A stretch of 64,000 nt of DNA from Rhytidiadelphus loreus (Eukaryota; Streptophyta; Bryopsida; Hypnales; Hylocomiaceae): contig OX344764.1 of the NCBI GenBank assembly GCA_947034895.1, forward strand, positions 71,839,348 to 71,903,347. Direction: 5' to 3'. Of the stretch, positions 47,406 to 58,789 are shown in pieces. Both the position numbers and the translations under genes were made by a program. Under the pieces are notes generated by a model. That model was given only the letters and a program-made list of their open reading frames with translations, did not search any database and was not told the DNA's origin. Within the stretch, counting starts at the first letter, position 1. Every line of letters begins with the position of its first letter.

Positions 47406-48059
47406 GTAAGCGGGTTGGGATCCCTATGCAAAATCCACTATAATTACCCTATTCAATAAAGACTGTCTTCTTTAAACCGAGGCCGCGCTTTCATTTGCGC
47501 CCCTCTTCTCCCCGTGCATGCCCGCGCATCCAGATTCGTGAATTGTTTTCCTCTTGGCCACTTTGCCCCAAACCCAAGTGGCCATGTGATGTGTCTTTGT
47601 GATTCCCCACAAACTATAAGAGTCATCCACGCCTCGCACAACAAATGGCGCTTAGAGTTGTTTTCCCTCTGCTCCTCGTGCATGGCCACACATGCAGATC
47701 CAGACATTGTTTTTTTCTTGGCCACTTTGCCCAAAACCCGAGTGGCCAATTGAATGTTATGTGTGTATGTGTGATCCACCCCAACTGTTGGATGTAAGTG
47801 GGTTCGGATCCCTATGCAAAAACCACTATAATTACCCTTACTATTGAATGTAGATTGTCTTCTTTACACCGAGGCCGTGCTTTCATTTGCACCGCCCCCT
47901 CTTCTCCCGTGCATGGCCGCGCATCCAGATCCGTGAATTGTTTTCCTCTCGGCCACTTTGCCCCACACCCAAGTGGCCATGTGATGTGTCTTTGTGATCC
48001 ACCCCAAATTGTAAGAGTCATGCACGCCTCGCACAACAAATGGCGCTTAGAGTTGTTTT
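47406..48059. repeat. Direct repeats, offset about 390 bp
   Basis: 47406-47666 and 47796-48057 are about 90% identical, starting GGATCCCTATGCAAAA and containing TTGGCCACTTTGCCCC. A third partial copy lies at about 47670-47750. The sequence contains ACTATAATTACCC and AATAAA words and could be a decayed LTR or promoter, but no retroelement was found. Confidence 0.7.
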
Positions 48060-48335
48060 GGAACTTTCTTTCAGGTAGCTTGCTCTAAGAAGGCACGGAA
48101 TGGATATGATTTCGTCCTGAACTGGACCCCTCCAACTTTGATTGAATCGAGGAAAAGGTGTTTTTATCACAGGAACCCATCATTGTTGCAGGATTTCATC
48201 CCCCCGGCTACCATTTTCGGTCAGATTTCATTCAGACTTGGGAGCTCTGAACTGCCATTTTAATGGAATACCGCCATTTTAACGAAATTCCCCATAACTC
48301 CAGTTGCAAGTTCAAGCCAATCCTTTCAAAACGAA

Positions 48336-51300
48336 GTGACGGGAGGGGGTTCAGGTGACGCCCAAGTTGAAGGGGTTACTCTCCCTGAAGGGAATGATGC
48401 AATACAAAGGTCCCAAAGTCTCGCTGCATCAAATTCCACAAGATCTGGGTCATTACTTCAGCAACGTATGAAGGATGCTTTTAATGTTGCGAAGAGGAAG
48501 GAGTTGGATGACAAGTGGGCATCATTTTTTTACGAGGCGAACGTGCCATTTAATGTGGCAAGAAATCCAGCCTTTATTGAGGCAGTGAGGGCAACCTCAA
48601 TGGCAAGGTTTGAATACAGTCCACCTTCTTACCATCAGTTCAAGACGAAATTGATTGAACCGAAGAGGTTGCAGATCGAGAAGCAAATTGAAACCAAAGT
48701 TGGTTTTGCAGTGAAACATTATGGGGTGACAATATGCACTGATGGCTGGGATGACGTGAACCGGAGGCCTCTAATGAATGTAATGATGTCGTGCCCTACC
48801 GGTGATGTATTGTTGGGGGCCATTGACACCACCGGGCAAAAGAAGTCCATGCGCTACATAGCGGACTAGATGAAGGTATTCATTGAGAAAGTGGGTTCAA
48901 AGTACGTGACACAGGTTTGTACGGATAATGCAGCGAATATGCTTGGAGCATTGGATGATATCGTTCGCACGTATCCACACATTTTCAAGCAGGGGTGCAT
49001 GGCACATGCTTTGGATCTCATGTTGGAAGATTGGGCCAAAGTACCAGAATTCAAAGATTTAATTCAGAGGGCAAGAAGATTGTGCCAGTACATTCGGAAC
49101 CATCACGCGACCATGTCGGTATTCCGGGAGTTGAGTCCGACCCTTCAGTTAGTAGTACCCAACGAAACCCGCTTTGCTTGTAATTTTCTCATGTTGCAGC
49201 GATTGGAGAAACTTCGCGGAGTACTGCTGCGGTTAAAAGACCATGCGCGCGTTCAAAATTACTTTGATGGTCTGCGAGACAGACAAAATGCGGAGCAAGC
49301 AGCTACAGCTTCACGTAATGTGGTGTCAACTATCGAAGACGTGGGCTTCTGGCAACGATGTGCAAATTACGTGCACATGACTGAAGACGTGTTGAAGGCA
49401 TTGCGCATATTTGATGGCCGAGAACCAGCTATGGGTCGGGCGTGGCTCGTAATGCACAATTTGAGAGCGCATGTGTTTTCTTTAAGAGGGCCACCCTTCA
49501 ACCTACGAGATGACATAGCCACCACCATAGAGGAGTCTTTCACATCCAGGTGGGACATGGTGTTCACGGATGTTCACTATGCTGGGGCCCTTTTAAATCC
49601 GTATCTCTTGGATAACGTGGCACTTAGGGTTGATGGAGTTGCACTCCGTGCATTGTATCGAGTCATCCGCAAAATGGAAAATGTAGTGGGTGTGGAGTTT
49701 AACAACGTGTTGGCGGAATTAACAGAATTCGAGGAGGGCACGGGGCTATACAGTGCAGCAGAGACACCTGACATCCGAGCGACACAAATGCTTCCTCACC
49801 AATGGTGGCACAGGGTTGGAGATCGAGCACTATCTAAGATTGTCGTTCGTATCTTGTCATTGACGTGTTCAGCATGTTCATGTGAAAGGAATTGGAGTAT
49901 GTATTCCTTCGTCCACAACAAGGTCCGGAATCGGTTAGCCCCCGAGAAGGCTGAGTCATTGGTATATATTTATACCAATAGCCGTGTACTTCAGCAAAGA
50001 CCAGGGGCCGATCCTGTTCGTTGGTATGATGCTAATATCCTCTCGGAGGATTCTAATCCAGATGCCCTTGGCCCCGTTCCAGTGGCTGAACACAATCGTG
50101 AATTTGACGCGATGGTAGCTGAGGAAGAAGAAGAGGCTGATGTGGAAGCTAACCGAGCACCCCGAGAATACCGACCAAATCCAGAGTTGTGGAGGGCGGG
50201 GGCTGATCACCTTGCAGAAGCTAGAAATTACTACGGAGATGGTCATGAAGTGGAAGAGGAAGTCCTCCCTAGTCGCTGGGGCCCTTAGGGAGCCGATCCT
50301 CGCCGAAGTCCTACACCCATTGGCGATGAAAATGTAGTTGTTTCTGAAGTGCAACCTTTGTCATCGTCTTCCGAGAGTGATCACCCGGCCGCAGTGGACG
50401 CCGATGATGATAATGTTATCTCGAACAATGACGACAACCTCCCTTTGGAAAACGAAGGGGGAAATGGAAATGGTAGTGAGAATCTGAGGAACAATGCAAC
50501 TCAGAATACTGAAGGATCCGTTTGCGATCATGATGGCAATAGGGGGCCCAGAGGAGTGGGGGGCCGCGATAGCAACAGAGTTGTTGGAGGACGCCATGGC
50601 CAAAACATTGGAAATACAAGGATGGCACGACCGATCACAAGACATGTTGTGGAGGTTAATGTAGTGGGAAGAACGTGTTTTGACCCTGAACATTTAGATC
50701 ACAATGATGTTTTTGCGTTTACTGACCCGCTTGAAGACGAAGCCCATATACCACCACCAGTTGCAGTGCATACTATTATTTCTAACCCTTCATCTCCCGC
50801 AACTTCGAGTGCTCCTTGTCGACCTTCCGAAGAAGTGCTAGGCTCAGTGGGAAATGTTGCAATTACGACTCAAAGCATTTCAAATGTTACAACGGGTGGT
50901 AGACACCGTACCGCCTTTCAACCCGCAATTCACCACACTATGGGTGAATATCAACAAGGACGTGGAAGGAGTTTCGTCCGTGGAAGAGCAAGAGGTCGTG
51001 CAACGATTGGAGGCCGTGATATTAGAGGTGGACGAAACAATAACGAAGCGTCGTCATCGAGGCCCCCTAAACGCCCTCTTCTAGGAATTGGGGTCCGAGA
51101 CCCGAACGTGGTGATAGAGCCATTTTTGAATACGTATGTCCCAGGACCAACTTTGTCCACTCCAGCGTATGTCGTTCCTCGAGTACAAGAAGGCCCCATT
51201 ATAAATTCTGACGCGGAGGACCCTAGAGCTCAACGGCACAAGAAGTTTAAACGTAGTCGTAGGCATGGTCAAACAGCTGTGGAGCTTCGAAATGAGAACT

Positions 51301-51494
51301 CGGAAGTAGAAAACCAGTGGACCACAGACGGTGACGATGGAGAAGATGAACGTGGAACTAGTGAAGTTGGTGATGATGAAGACGACCCTGATTGTGATGA
51401 GGCACCAGCAGATGATGATGTGGTCATTCGAGATGTTGCATTACCAGATCCGGGTACACAAGAAGTTCGCAGATCAAGTCGTTTCAACAATTGA
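48336..51494 (+). pseudogene. hAT transposase core, two in-frame TAG codons, RGG-rich tail
   Basis: One frame spans about 1050 codons. N-terminal hAT segments (QQRMKDAFN, ANVPFNVARNPAF) lead to the first Asp region ICTDGWDDVNRRP. TAG at 48867-48869 follows. Then comes the second Asp motif VCTDNAANMLGAL, the GCMAHALDLMLEDW region, and the C-terminal dimerisation block CSACSCERNWSMYSFVHNK holding the Glu. A second TAG at 50286-50288 precedes an acidic, Asn-rich tail with RGG repeats (about 50960-51060), ending TGA 51492-51494. hAT transposases cut and paste DNA with CAGNG ends and 8-bp duplications, exactly as seen at this element's ends. No ATG start is clear; the frame is open from 48264, so upstream exons are expected, and the BED exon at 14572 is a candidate. 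With two TAGs it is not active unless they are decoded. Confidence 0.88.
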
Positions 51495-52260
51495 GGGGCA
51501 CCTAACAGCATCTGTGTTCTGTAGACCTTCATTCATCATGAGTTCAAGACAGTTGCACTAATTGAAACATGAAGTAATGAAGATCTACAAGAAGAAGAAG
51601 GAGAATCTTAGATAACCAGTAGAAGAGGAGGTGTATCTTGAGAGCAGTATATTCATTGTGTTGTGAACTTGTTATTGTACTGAACAACGCTTGAAATATA
51701 AAAATGTTTTTTATTATCTAAAATAAAAAAGTTTCCAATTGTGTTTGTAGAATTATCACATTTGCCATGCATGAAGATGACATTCATGAGTGTAGTTATA
51801 TTGTATAGTTTGAATGTTGTAAGTAAGGTGTACTAAATTTATTACTATCCTTGCATTCACGTAGAAAAAAACATTCACTACTATCATCTTTGATGCCTTC
51901 CGAAGGGCTGAAAATTTGTTATTTAAACATGAAATTCTTTTCACAAAATGATCTCTTTGCTAATAACATGTGTGCTAAATTTCAAGGCCAGAAGATTTAC
52001 ACATAAAAAGATATTCACAATGTACCAACATGTGTACTTGTGTGGTTCAGAGAAACAATTTCAATGCTACCAAGTACCAACTCCCAGAAATTGAGAAATC
52101 AAAATTCAGCCATGAATTTTTTGGCATGAGATCATGTCTATGTTGATAACATGTGGGTCAAATTTGAAGTTCAAAGGATTTGCCTATAAAAAGATACTGG
52201 AAATGTTTTTACCCTATGAAAGCAAGAATTCGTAAATGAAGTACAAAAATTCTCCAAAAA
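51495..52260. other. 3' flank of the transposase, AT-rich, no gene seen
   Basis: Presumed untranslated region and right subterminal DNA of the giant element. Confidence 0.5.
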
Positions 52261-52266
52261 TTCGGA

Positions 52267-52437
52267 TTAAACTGATGCGTCCCCGCCCTGTCCAAGACGT
52301 CCCTGCCGTGACGGAAACGTCCGTGCCCTGATTTCAGTGTTGGAAAATCTCAAAAATGAAAGGTGTCTGAAGCGTCCGAAACGTCCGTCCGTCCGGTCCG
52401 GTTCGCCTGTCCGTCCATCCCGTCCAATCACTCCGAC
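52267..52437. promoter_or_regulatory. Right subterminal motif cluster of the giant element
   Basis: Contains GTCCCCGCCCTG, GTCCCTGCCGTG and GTCCGTGCCCTG words, then at least six CGTCC/GTCCG words to the inverted repeat. In hAT elements such subterminal repeats bind transposase. That role is inferred. Confidence 0.55.
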
Positions 52438-52458
52438 CCGTCCGGTATGACAACCCTG
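52438..52458 (-). repeat. Right terminal inverted repeat of the giant hAT element
   Basis: Perfect inverted match to 4751-4771. It is preceded at 52370-52437 by a cluster of CGTCCG/GTCCGTCC words, and at 52267-52335 by GTCCCCGCCCTG-type words. Confidence 0.95.
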
Positions 52459-52466
52459 TGTGCCAC
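52459..52466. repeat. Right 8-bp target-site duplication (TGTGCCAC)
   Basis: Identical to 4743-4750. Confidence 0.93.
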
Positions 52467-54090
52467 AAGTCATATTCCCATTCCACAATCTGAATCTGAT
52501 GTTGTTCACAATGCGATGATGTTGGCGAAAGCTCTCAACCTCTTGAAGACCAAGGATGCACAAATTGCAACTTTAGAAGGTGATGTGAAGAAATGACGAT
52601 CTACATGTGAACAAAAAAATGCTCTCATTCCTCAACAATCTAAGGAATTACAAGGCCTTCGAGAAAAAGAGCGTCAGACTTTTACATTGTTGGACATGGA
52701 CGACACCTTTGTTGAGTAAGATCCACATCACTTGGACAAGCTTGTTGGGGACCTCACCAGCAATGTCATTCACCTTTCTTCTCCTGCCAAGCGTATGAAG
52801 CGTTCTTCAATTCTTCCAATGGCACCACTTCCGTTTGTCTCAAGAGATACTATCAATCCGCACATTGATGGTTTGCAAGGGACTCAGGATTTACTTTTGT
52901 TTCCTATCATTCTACATCTACAATCATCAAAGAAACTTGATTTGGCTGAGGAAAATATGATGCTTCAAGAGAAGTTGTTAGTGTTGACAGCAACATACTA
53001 TCATTGGAAGGTCGCGTGCATTCTCTCCGTGGATTGATCTCAACAAGTTGCGAAAGAGCTCGACAAAGTTTCGAAGAACTTTGTAGCAAATGACCCTAAA
53101 TGAGAGAATGGATTGACATCATGGGCATTGATAGAGGACATGTTTCCGGATAACATGTCCATGCTTGACGTGGTGGAAAAAAATGTCATAGATTGGGCAC
53201 AAAATGGTTGGGACCATGGAAATCAGATGTCTAGTCACTTCAACGAAGAAGACCAAAGTCTATTGTGGCCAAAGCTAGTTCATTTTGTCTTGGATCATAT
53301 CAAATGCCCCATATGTCTAGAACAATTTGGGCCAGAAGGAGGATGGGCACTTGGATCATGTACACATGTGTACCATCCTCAGTGTCTCATCACCCAATGT
53401 TTGATTAGACGACGATGTGTGATTTGTTCAGTACCATTCCATGATCGCTTGTATACCATGTTTAACTTGATGACTTATATGCCACCTTCTTGGGAATACA
53501 ATAGAGACACGACGGTAGAGACCCGATTTTGGGGACGAGACTTGCTTTGGAGTTGGCGAGAAGGCCTACATGATCAAGAAATGGAAGTTGCTGCCTCACA
53601 ATTGAATTGGGAAACGGACCCGCGTGAAATTCTAAGAGTGGCATTCAACCTTATGGGAAAAGGAGCTCACAATGTAAGGAAGAGGGTGTTTTTTTTTCAA
53701 TGCCTTGGTGGATATTTTGATAAGACATCCCAAACCTTCAAGTGGGGTGCTCATCCGGAAGGACACTGTTGGAATTTTGAAGGTGAATAAGGGGCTAATT
53801 GTGATGAAAATGCCACTCCAGAAGACTTGAATAGTATGGCTTACCTCGACTCAACATACGGGCCTTATTACCAAAGTCAAGCACTCGATTATCTGTTGGA
53901 GTTACACTCTCCGCAAACTAAAAGGACACTTGAAGCTCTCAAGAACTCCAATGTCTTGGAATCTATTTTACAAGCAGATGGACCTGCTTCAAGGACTCGT
54001 GCTAAGAAGAAACTCGTTGTTGGAGAATCCAATGATTATGAACAAGGTGCAACCAGTGGTTCCCAGAACAATCCAATGGACTTGAACTAA
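52459..54090 (+). pseudogene. 3' half of the interrupted RING gene
   Basis: Resumes exactly where the 5' half stops: codons CAT SHIPIPQ continue the 4743 frame. It encodes the linker and coiled-coil remnant, TATYYHWKVACI, GLTSWALIEDMF, and the RING (CPIC at about 53306, HVYHPQC, RRRCVIC). YMPPSWEYN, a LLWSW block and a tail ending NNPMDLN follow, all matching the intact paralogue. Nonsense codons include TGA 52594-52596, a TAA near 52718, TGA 53036-53038, TGA near 53101 and TAA 53788-53790. The gene was a pseudogene before insertion or decayed after it. Confidence 0.87.
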
Positions 54091-54779
54091 ACATTTCTAT
54101 GAGATACTTACTTCAATGGTGGTTCTAGTTAATCGTAGTAGTATACAAAATGTAAGGCCCATAGTATAAGGGCTGTAGCATATCCATACTCGCACAATGT
54201 AGTACTCTAGCAAGAGTTAGGGTTCAGATGTTGGCTTCTAAAACTATACTGCCTTGGCTGTGTATTGTACTACTCTGCTTATCGACAACAACCTTCTATT
54301 GCTTTGGTTTTGAAGGTTTAGGCATATTTATACATATGTAGCCTAAAATGTAATTGGTGAAATGCAAATACATTTGTTGTAGTTCCTCACACAATGATTC
54401 TATACACGGTCCCCACAAAATTGCAATCTTCAAATCTTTTAATGAATTTTTTCCTTTTGGATTTTTTTCTCATAGATTATATTTTTGAATACATGGAAAA
54501 ATTTGATTCATTCCATTCAGATTTTTTATGAGAAAGTTATGGACCATCTTGTTTGGCGGGCAACTTGAGTCTACAGCTTCTTCTTTTAAAAGTTGCTTGT
54601 AGGATTTGTTTCTCCATGCAATTTCTACAATCTGAAAAAAAATTAGTTCTAGTCACATAGTTAACTTCACTTGATAGCACACTCTCACCATTTTCATTCC
54701 ATTTTAGGGACATCCCTCCAATCACGAAATTTATTTGCCTAAATTTTCTTAGTTGGCATTTCTTCATTGCCTACACATG

Positions 54780-55055
54780 TCTATTGTCAATTTAGACAAT
54801 TTTGTGTTAAAGTCTTATTATTTTAGACTTATTTCCGTTGTAGCATGTCTAAATTGTCAAGAAATGATAGATAATTGACATTATTTTGACAAAAAAAAAG
54901 AAAATTTATAGTATCATGCTACTTACTATCATTTTAGACAGTTTTGTGTCAAAATTGTGTCATTTCGAACCTGTTTTTCTTGTAGTGACAGCCTACTGTC
55001 ATTTTTTTTTAAACTGTTAAAATCTTGTCATTTCGGACCTGTTTTCCTTGTAGTG
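54780..55055. repeat. Repeated right ends of a CACTA-like MITE
   Basis: GTCATTTCGAACCTGTTTTT and its variant both end CTTGTAGTG, at 54987 and 55055, with a weaker third copy ending near 54845. No matching CACTACAAG left end was seen, so these may be truncated or tandem solo ends. Confidence 0.4.
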
Positions 55056-58000
55056 TATTTTAGTAATTAAAATTTTTAATAGTCTTTTTACCTAATTTCT
55101 TGACAATAATTTTCTCTACATTTATTTTGTGCCCTTTTTTATATTTCAAGAACTACTTTAAGACAATATATTTCTCTTTGGAAGGTTAAATTATGAAAAT
55201 GTATTTTCACTTCAATGTTATGCTACATCAATAATATTACAAAATGATTTACTAATTATAATCAAATATATAGCACTTGGAGTCAAAATAGCCAACTTTG
55301 CACCATTGCATGAAAAAGCTACACCATACACACACATGTCCATTGTTAAGTTTTATAGTTAAGAAATTAAATCAAGTACCTACCACAATATGTAAATAAT
55401 TATATATGAATTTTACTATGGTATTTATAATGTACTTGAAATAAAATAAAATAAAACGTATCTCTAAATATTGAATAAATGATATTTCTTGAACCTTTTT
55501 CATAGATTTTCATTGAGAAAGAAAATTTTGCTATAAATTTTGTAATGATATAATACAAACTCTCTCTTGAATCATATAAAAGAATACTTTAAATTTTGAA
55601 ACTTTATGGCAGAGTAAATAGTCAACTAATGTCAAATTTTAGCAATTCAAACTTGCAAATTTAACATTTTTTGCTAATAATCTATAAAAACATCTAAAGA
55701 TGTTTAAATACCTAAAAAACATTTCAAACACAATTGGGGCTTTGAGAGGAGATTATTTGAAGCAAAGAAAAGTTAAATTTGTGAATCTAATTTTTCATAC
55801 TTGTACTTTTGAAGCCCACTTAAGAGTACTTACAATTTATCCATACAACTTTAAAATTAAGAAGAATATTTTGTTTATTCTTTAATGATTTTCTACTCTA
55901 CCAATACAATATTGAATGCAAAATTAGCTACTCAATGAAGTTTAAAATATATGGAATTCTTTTTTCAGAAAAGGACATAATTTAGATTGATAAATTTTTT
56001 GCAAGTATGTCATTCCAACTAAAAATCAAGTGAAGGTAAGCTAAGCATTGTATTTGTATGTAAAATTTTACTTTATAATTTATTTTAGTTATAGTGATTG
56101 TTTATGTCTCAAAAGACCTTGATTGATAACTTTATTGGTTTAATAAATAAATAAGATTTAAAACATGCCTTTGTCACTAGTAGAAATCCTTCTAAGAACC
56201 TATTTAATTACACACAAAAAAAAGTCAATTCATATATTTAGTAAAAACATGAATTTTGAGAGAATGCAATATATGATATACAATGTTTAGATCACTCATA
56301 CATGTTTTATTGTTGTTGATTGAATTGAAAATTATAAAATTTCTATATAATTATAACTTATATAAAAATTTAGTAATGTATTAGACTAATAAATAAATAG
56401 TATAAAAAAAAATTGTGCATTATATTTGATTATATAAAAACAATTACTTAAAAAATATTTTAGGATGAAAGAAGACTCATTCAACACACAAAGTTCATTT
56501 TGTTTTTAATAAATAAAAAATGTTTTTTTATATAATGAAGTAATTCTAATACTTTGGATCAAAACTTCATTAATTCATGTTGTGTCTTTAGTGAACAATG
56601 TAGCTAAAATATTTACAATTTAATGGTCTCTATTTGCTTCAATTTAACTCTTAAATACCCATGGAGTTACAAAACAATACTTAATACTTAGATTATTTTA
56701 AATGAACATTATAAGGTGAAGGGTTGCAATCTTTAACCCCTCTTATTTGAGATTTTGCTTGTATATAATTGTACATGATGATATTTAAAATTCTCTCATT
56801 GATGTATTATTGAGTTTCCTACAAAGTAAGATGTTTATGCAATGGTAATGCATTTTAACAAGTTTTAGCTTGTAGTTCTTTTTCAAAACTTTAAGTGATA
56901 AAAATGATGGTCTATAAAATTTAAATACAATGAATGAGATGAATTGGATAAAGTCTATATTTTGTTTCAATTTATAAAATTAAAGAAAAATCAATAATCA
57001 AATATTTTACTAGAATTTGAATGTTGACCAAAAACCACCATCCACTTGTTTCTAATTATTGAATGACATGGAAATTTGTTTTTGATTGTGATATTTTCTA
57101 CTACAGTCCATATTCAATATCCATGGAGAATTTTTCAAATTCTCTACGTACATTTTGTATTTGATATTTATCTTGCTTTCAACATTTGTTATAATTTCAA
57201 ATCTTCACAAAATCTTTGAAATTTTAATGTCAAATGGAAGACATTTTTCCATCCTCAAAATAAAACATAATACTTAAACCAATATATTAGTGATAGAAAG
57301 CTTGCAATGCAAAGCAAGAATTATATTTGATTCCATAGCCGTATGATCCATCTATTAAGAATTTGACAATTACAAAGTATTATCCCTACACACATCTACA
57401 ATAGAGGAACGTTTGGACTTGCTTGACTATATTATAATAAGATTTGACAAAAAAAATGTAAAGAAAACACACACATACTTCTTTAAAATTGTTGTAAATC
57501 AAACAAGCTTCATTGGTACCACTACCTCCAACAACAATCAACTTTTGTGACAATTTGGTTCCATACTTGGTACGTAGCATATAAGCGGCAAGGCTACAAC
57601 ATGATAACACTTTAAATCACAATTTCTCTTTCTATCGTCAAAATGTAAACTTATTGCCAAACTTTAAACCAATAGTAATCTTTAACAAACACTATCTAAA
57701 ACAATTTGACATTTTGGAGTCATTGGAGTGTTAAAATGTCTAAATATAGTGAGGATTCACGATCAATTGTAATTTAGGGTCAATTGTAACGTAAGGTCAA
57801 TTGTAATTTAAGACCTCTCTATTTTAACAAACATGAGGTTATTTTCATTTTTCATGCTAGTAGATGATAAAATTAAAATTAAATTAAAATAGTTTTAGAT
57901 TAAGTAATAATCTCATTATATACCTCATCAAATCCATTTCTTGTTGGCTATTGAATGTTTCAAGGAGTTTACCGCTACCATAATCCCATTCCTTAGTCCA

Positions 58001-58080
58001 AGCAACACAATAGAACACAAACATTCATATTGTAGAGCTACGATATTGGTTCTTAGCCATTAACTAACAATGTTCTAATT
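55056..58080. other. AT-rich intergenic DNA, no gene seen
   Basis: Very AT-rich. At about 57758-57805 the word GGTCAATTGTAA occurs three times. No gene supported. Confidence 0.55.
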
Positions 58081-58089
58081 AAAGTAAGT

Positions 58090-58207
58090 GAGCCCATTGT
58101 GGACAAAATGGAAGCAAGTCTATTGTGGGCAGAATTATATTATTTAATAGTGTATATTTTCAAAAATTGAATGTACACCACCATTATAGTTTTGTCTACA
58201 ATGGGCT
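58090..58207. mobile_element. Foldback (MITE-like) element
   Basis: Arm AGCCCATTGTGGACAAAA at 58091-58108 is inverted at 58190-58207 with one mismatch. No target duplication defined. Confidence 0.5.
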
Positions 58208-58328
58208 TGCTCCCATTTATGTGTGCAATGGGATCATTTACCTTAAATGATAGAAATGCAATATCTTATTTGTGTACTTTTGTGGCACTTAAGGTAGACT
58301 AAAATGCTTAAGTACCTAGACTAAAATG

Positions 58329-58383
58329 TTTAGACTAAAATGCTTAAGTGCGCTACAAAAGTACTTAAGCATTTTAGTCTAAA
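58329..58383. repeat. Perfect 21-bp inverted repeat, 13-bp loop
   Basis: Arms 58329-58349 (starting TTTAGACTAAAATGCTT) and 58363-58383 are exact reverse complements. Probably a small foldback transposon. Confidence 0.8.
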
Positions 58384-58789
58384 CAAACATGGAAAATTCA
58401 TTGAAAAATTGAGTTCAATGTGTGCAAACATAAGGATGAGGAAGAATGCAAAAAAAATCTCCAATTTTTATTTTTTTATTGAATAGAAATATGAATTTTT
58501 CATTTAGACCCATTCCGATCAGCTTTGACACTTCTCCCTATGCAAGGAAGGAAGAGAGATGAGTGGACAAGAAGGTACGAACAAAAAATCTTTACTACAT
58601 CCAACTATTATTCACAATAGGTCAACCTAAAAAACCATGATACGGGACTGTCTGAAATAGGTACTTGTACCATAGTGCTAAATGTTTCAAATGTCAGTGC
58701 AACATAAATTCATAGACATACATCAATTTAGATTTTTTTTTCCAAATTGAAAAACACCTAAAGTTGGTCAGTGCACCGCCAGGATCCAG

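Larger units (their letters stand above)
4751..52458. mobile_element. Giant hAT-type DNA transposon, 47,708 bp, with cargo genes
   Basis: Ends are perfect 21-bp inverted repeats beginning CAGGGTTGTCATACC, flanked by the perfect 8-bp duplication TGTGCCAC. Both features match hAT elements (CAGNG termini, 8-bp duplications). Subterminal DNA at both ends is rich in CCGTCCG/CGGACGG words, as expected for transposase-binding sites. The insertion splits a RING gene whose two halves rejoin in frame once the element and one duplication copy are removed. This makes a single insertion event far more likely than two unrelated ends. Inside lie a hAT transposase core (48.3-51.5 kb), a BED zinc-finger exon (14.57 kb), a kinase-like/RING divergent pair, a DUF7869 gene, a ParB/methyltransferase-like and FCP1-like gene set, and nested MITEs. 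Typical hAT elements are only a few kb, so much of the length is cargo or nested insertions. Confidence 0.88.

Noticed and set aside
47406..48059. Pair of LTRs of a retrotransposon
   Set aside because: No primer-binding site, polypurine tract or internal coding region between the copies; offset only about 390 bp.
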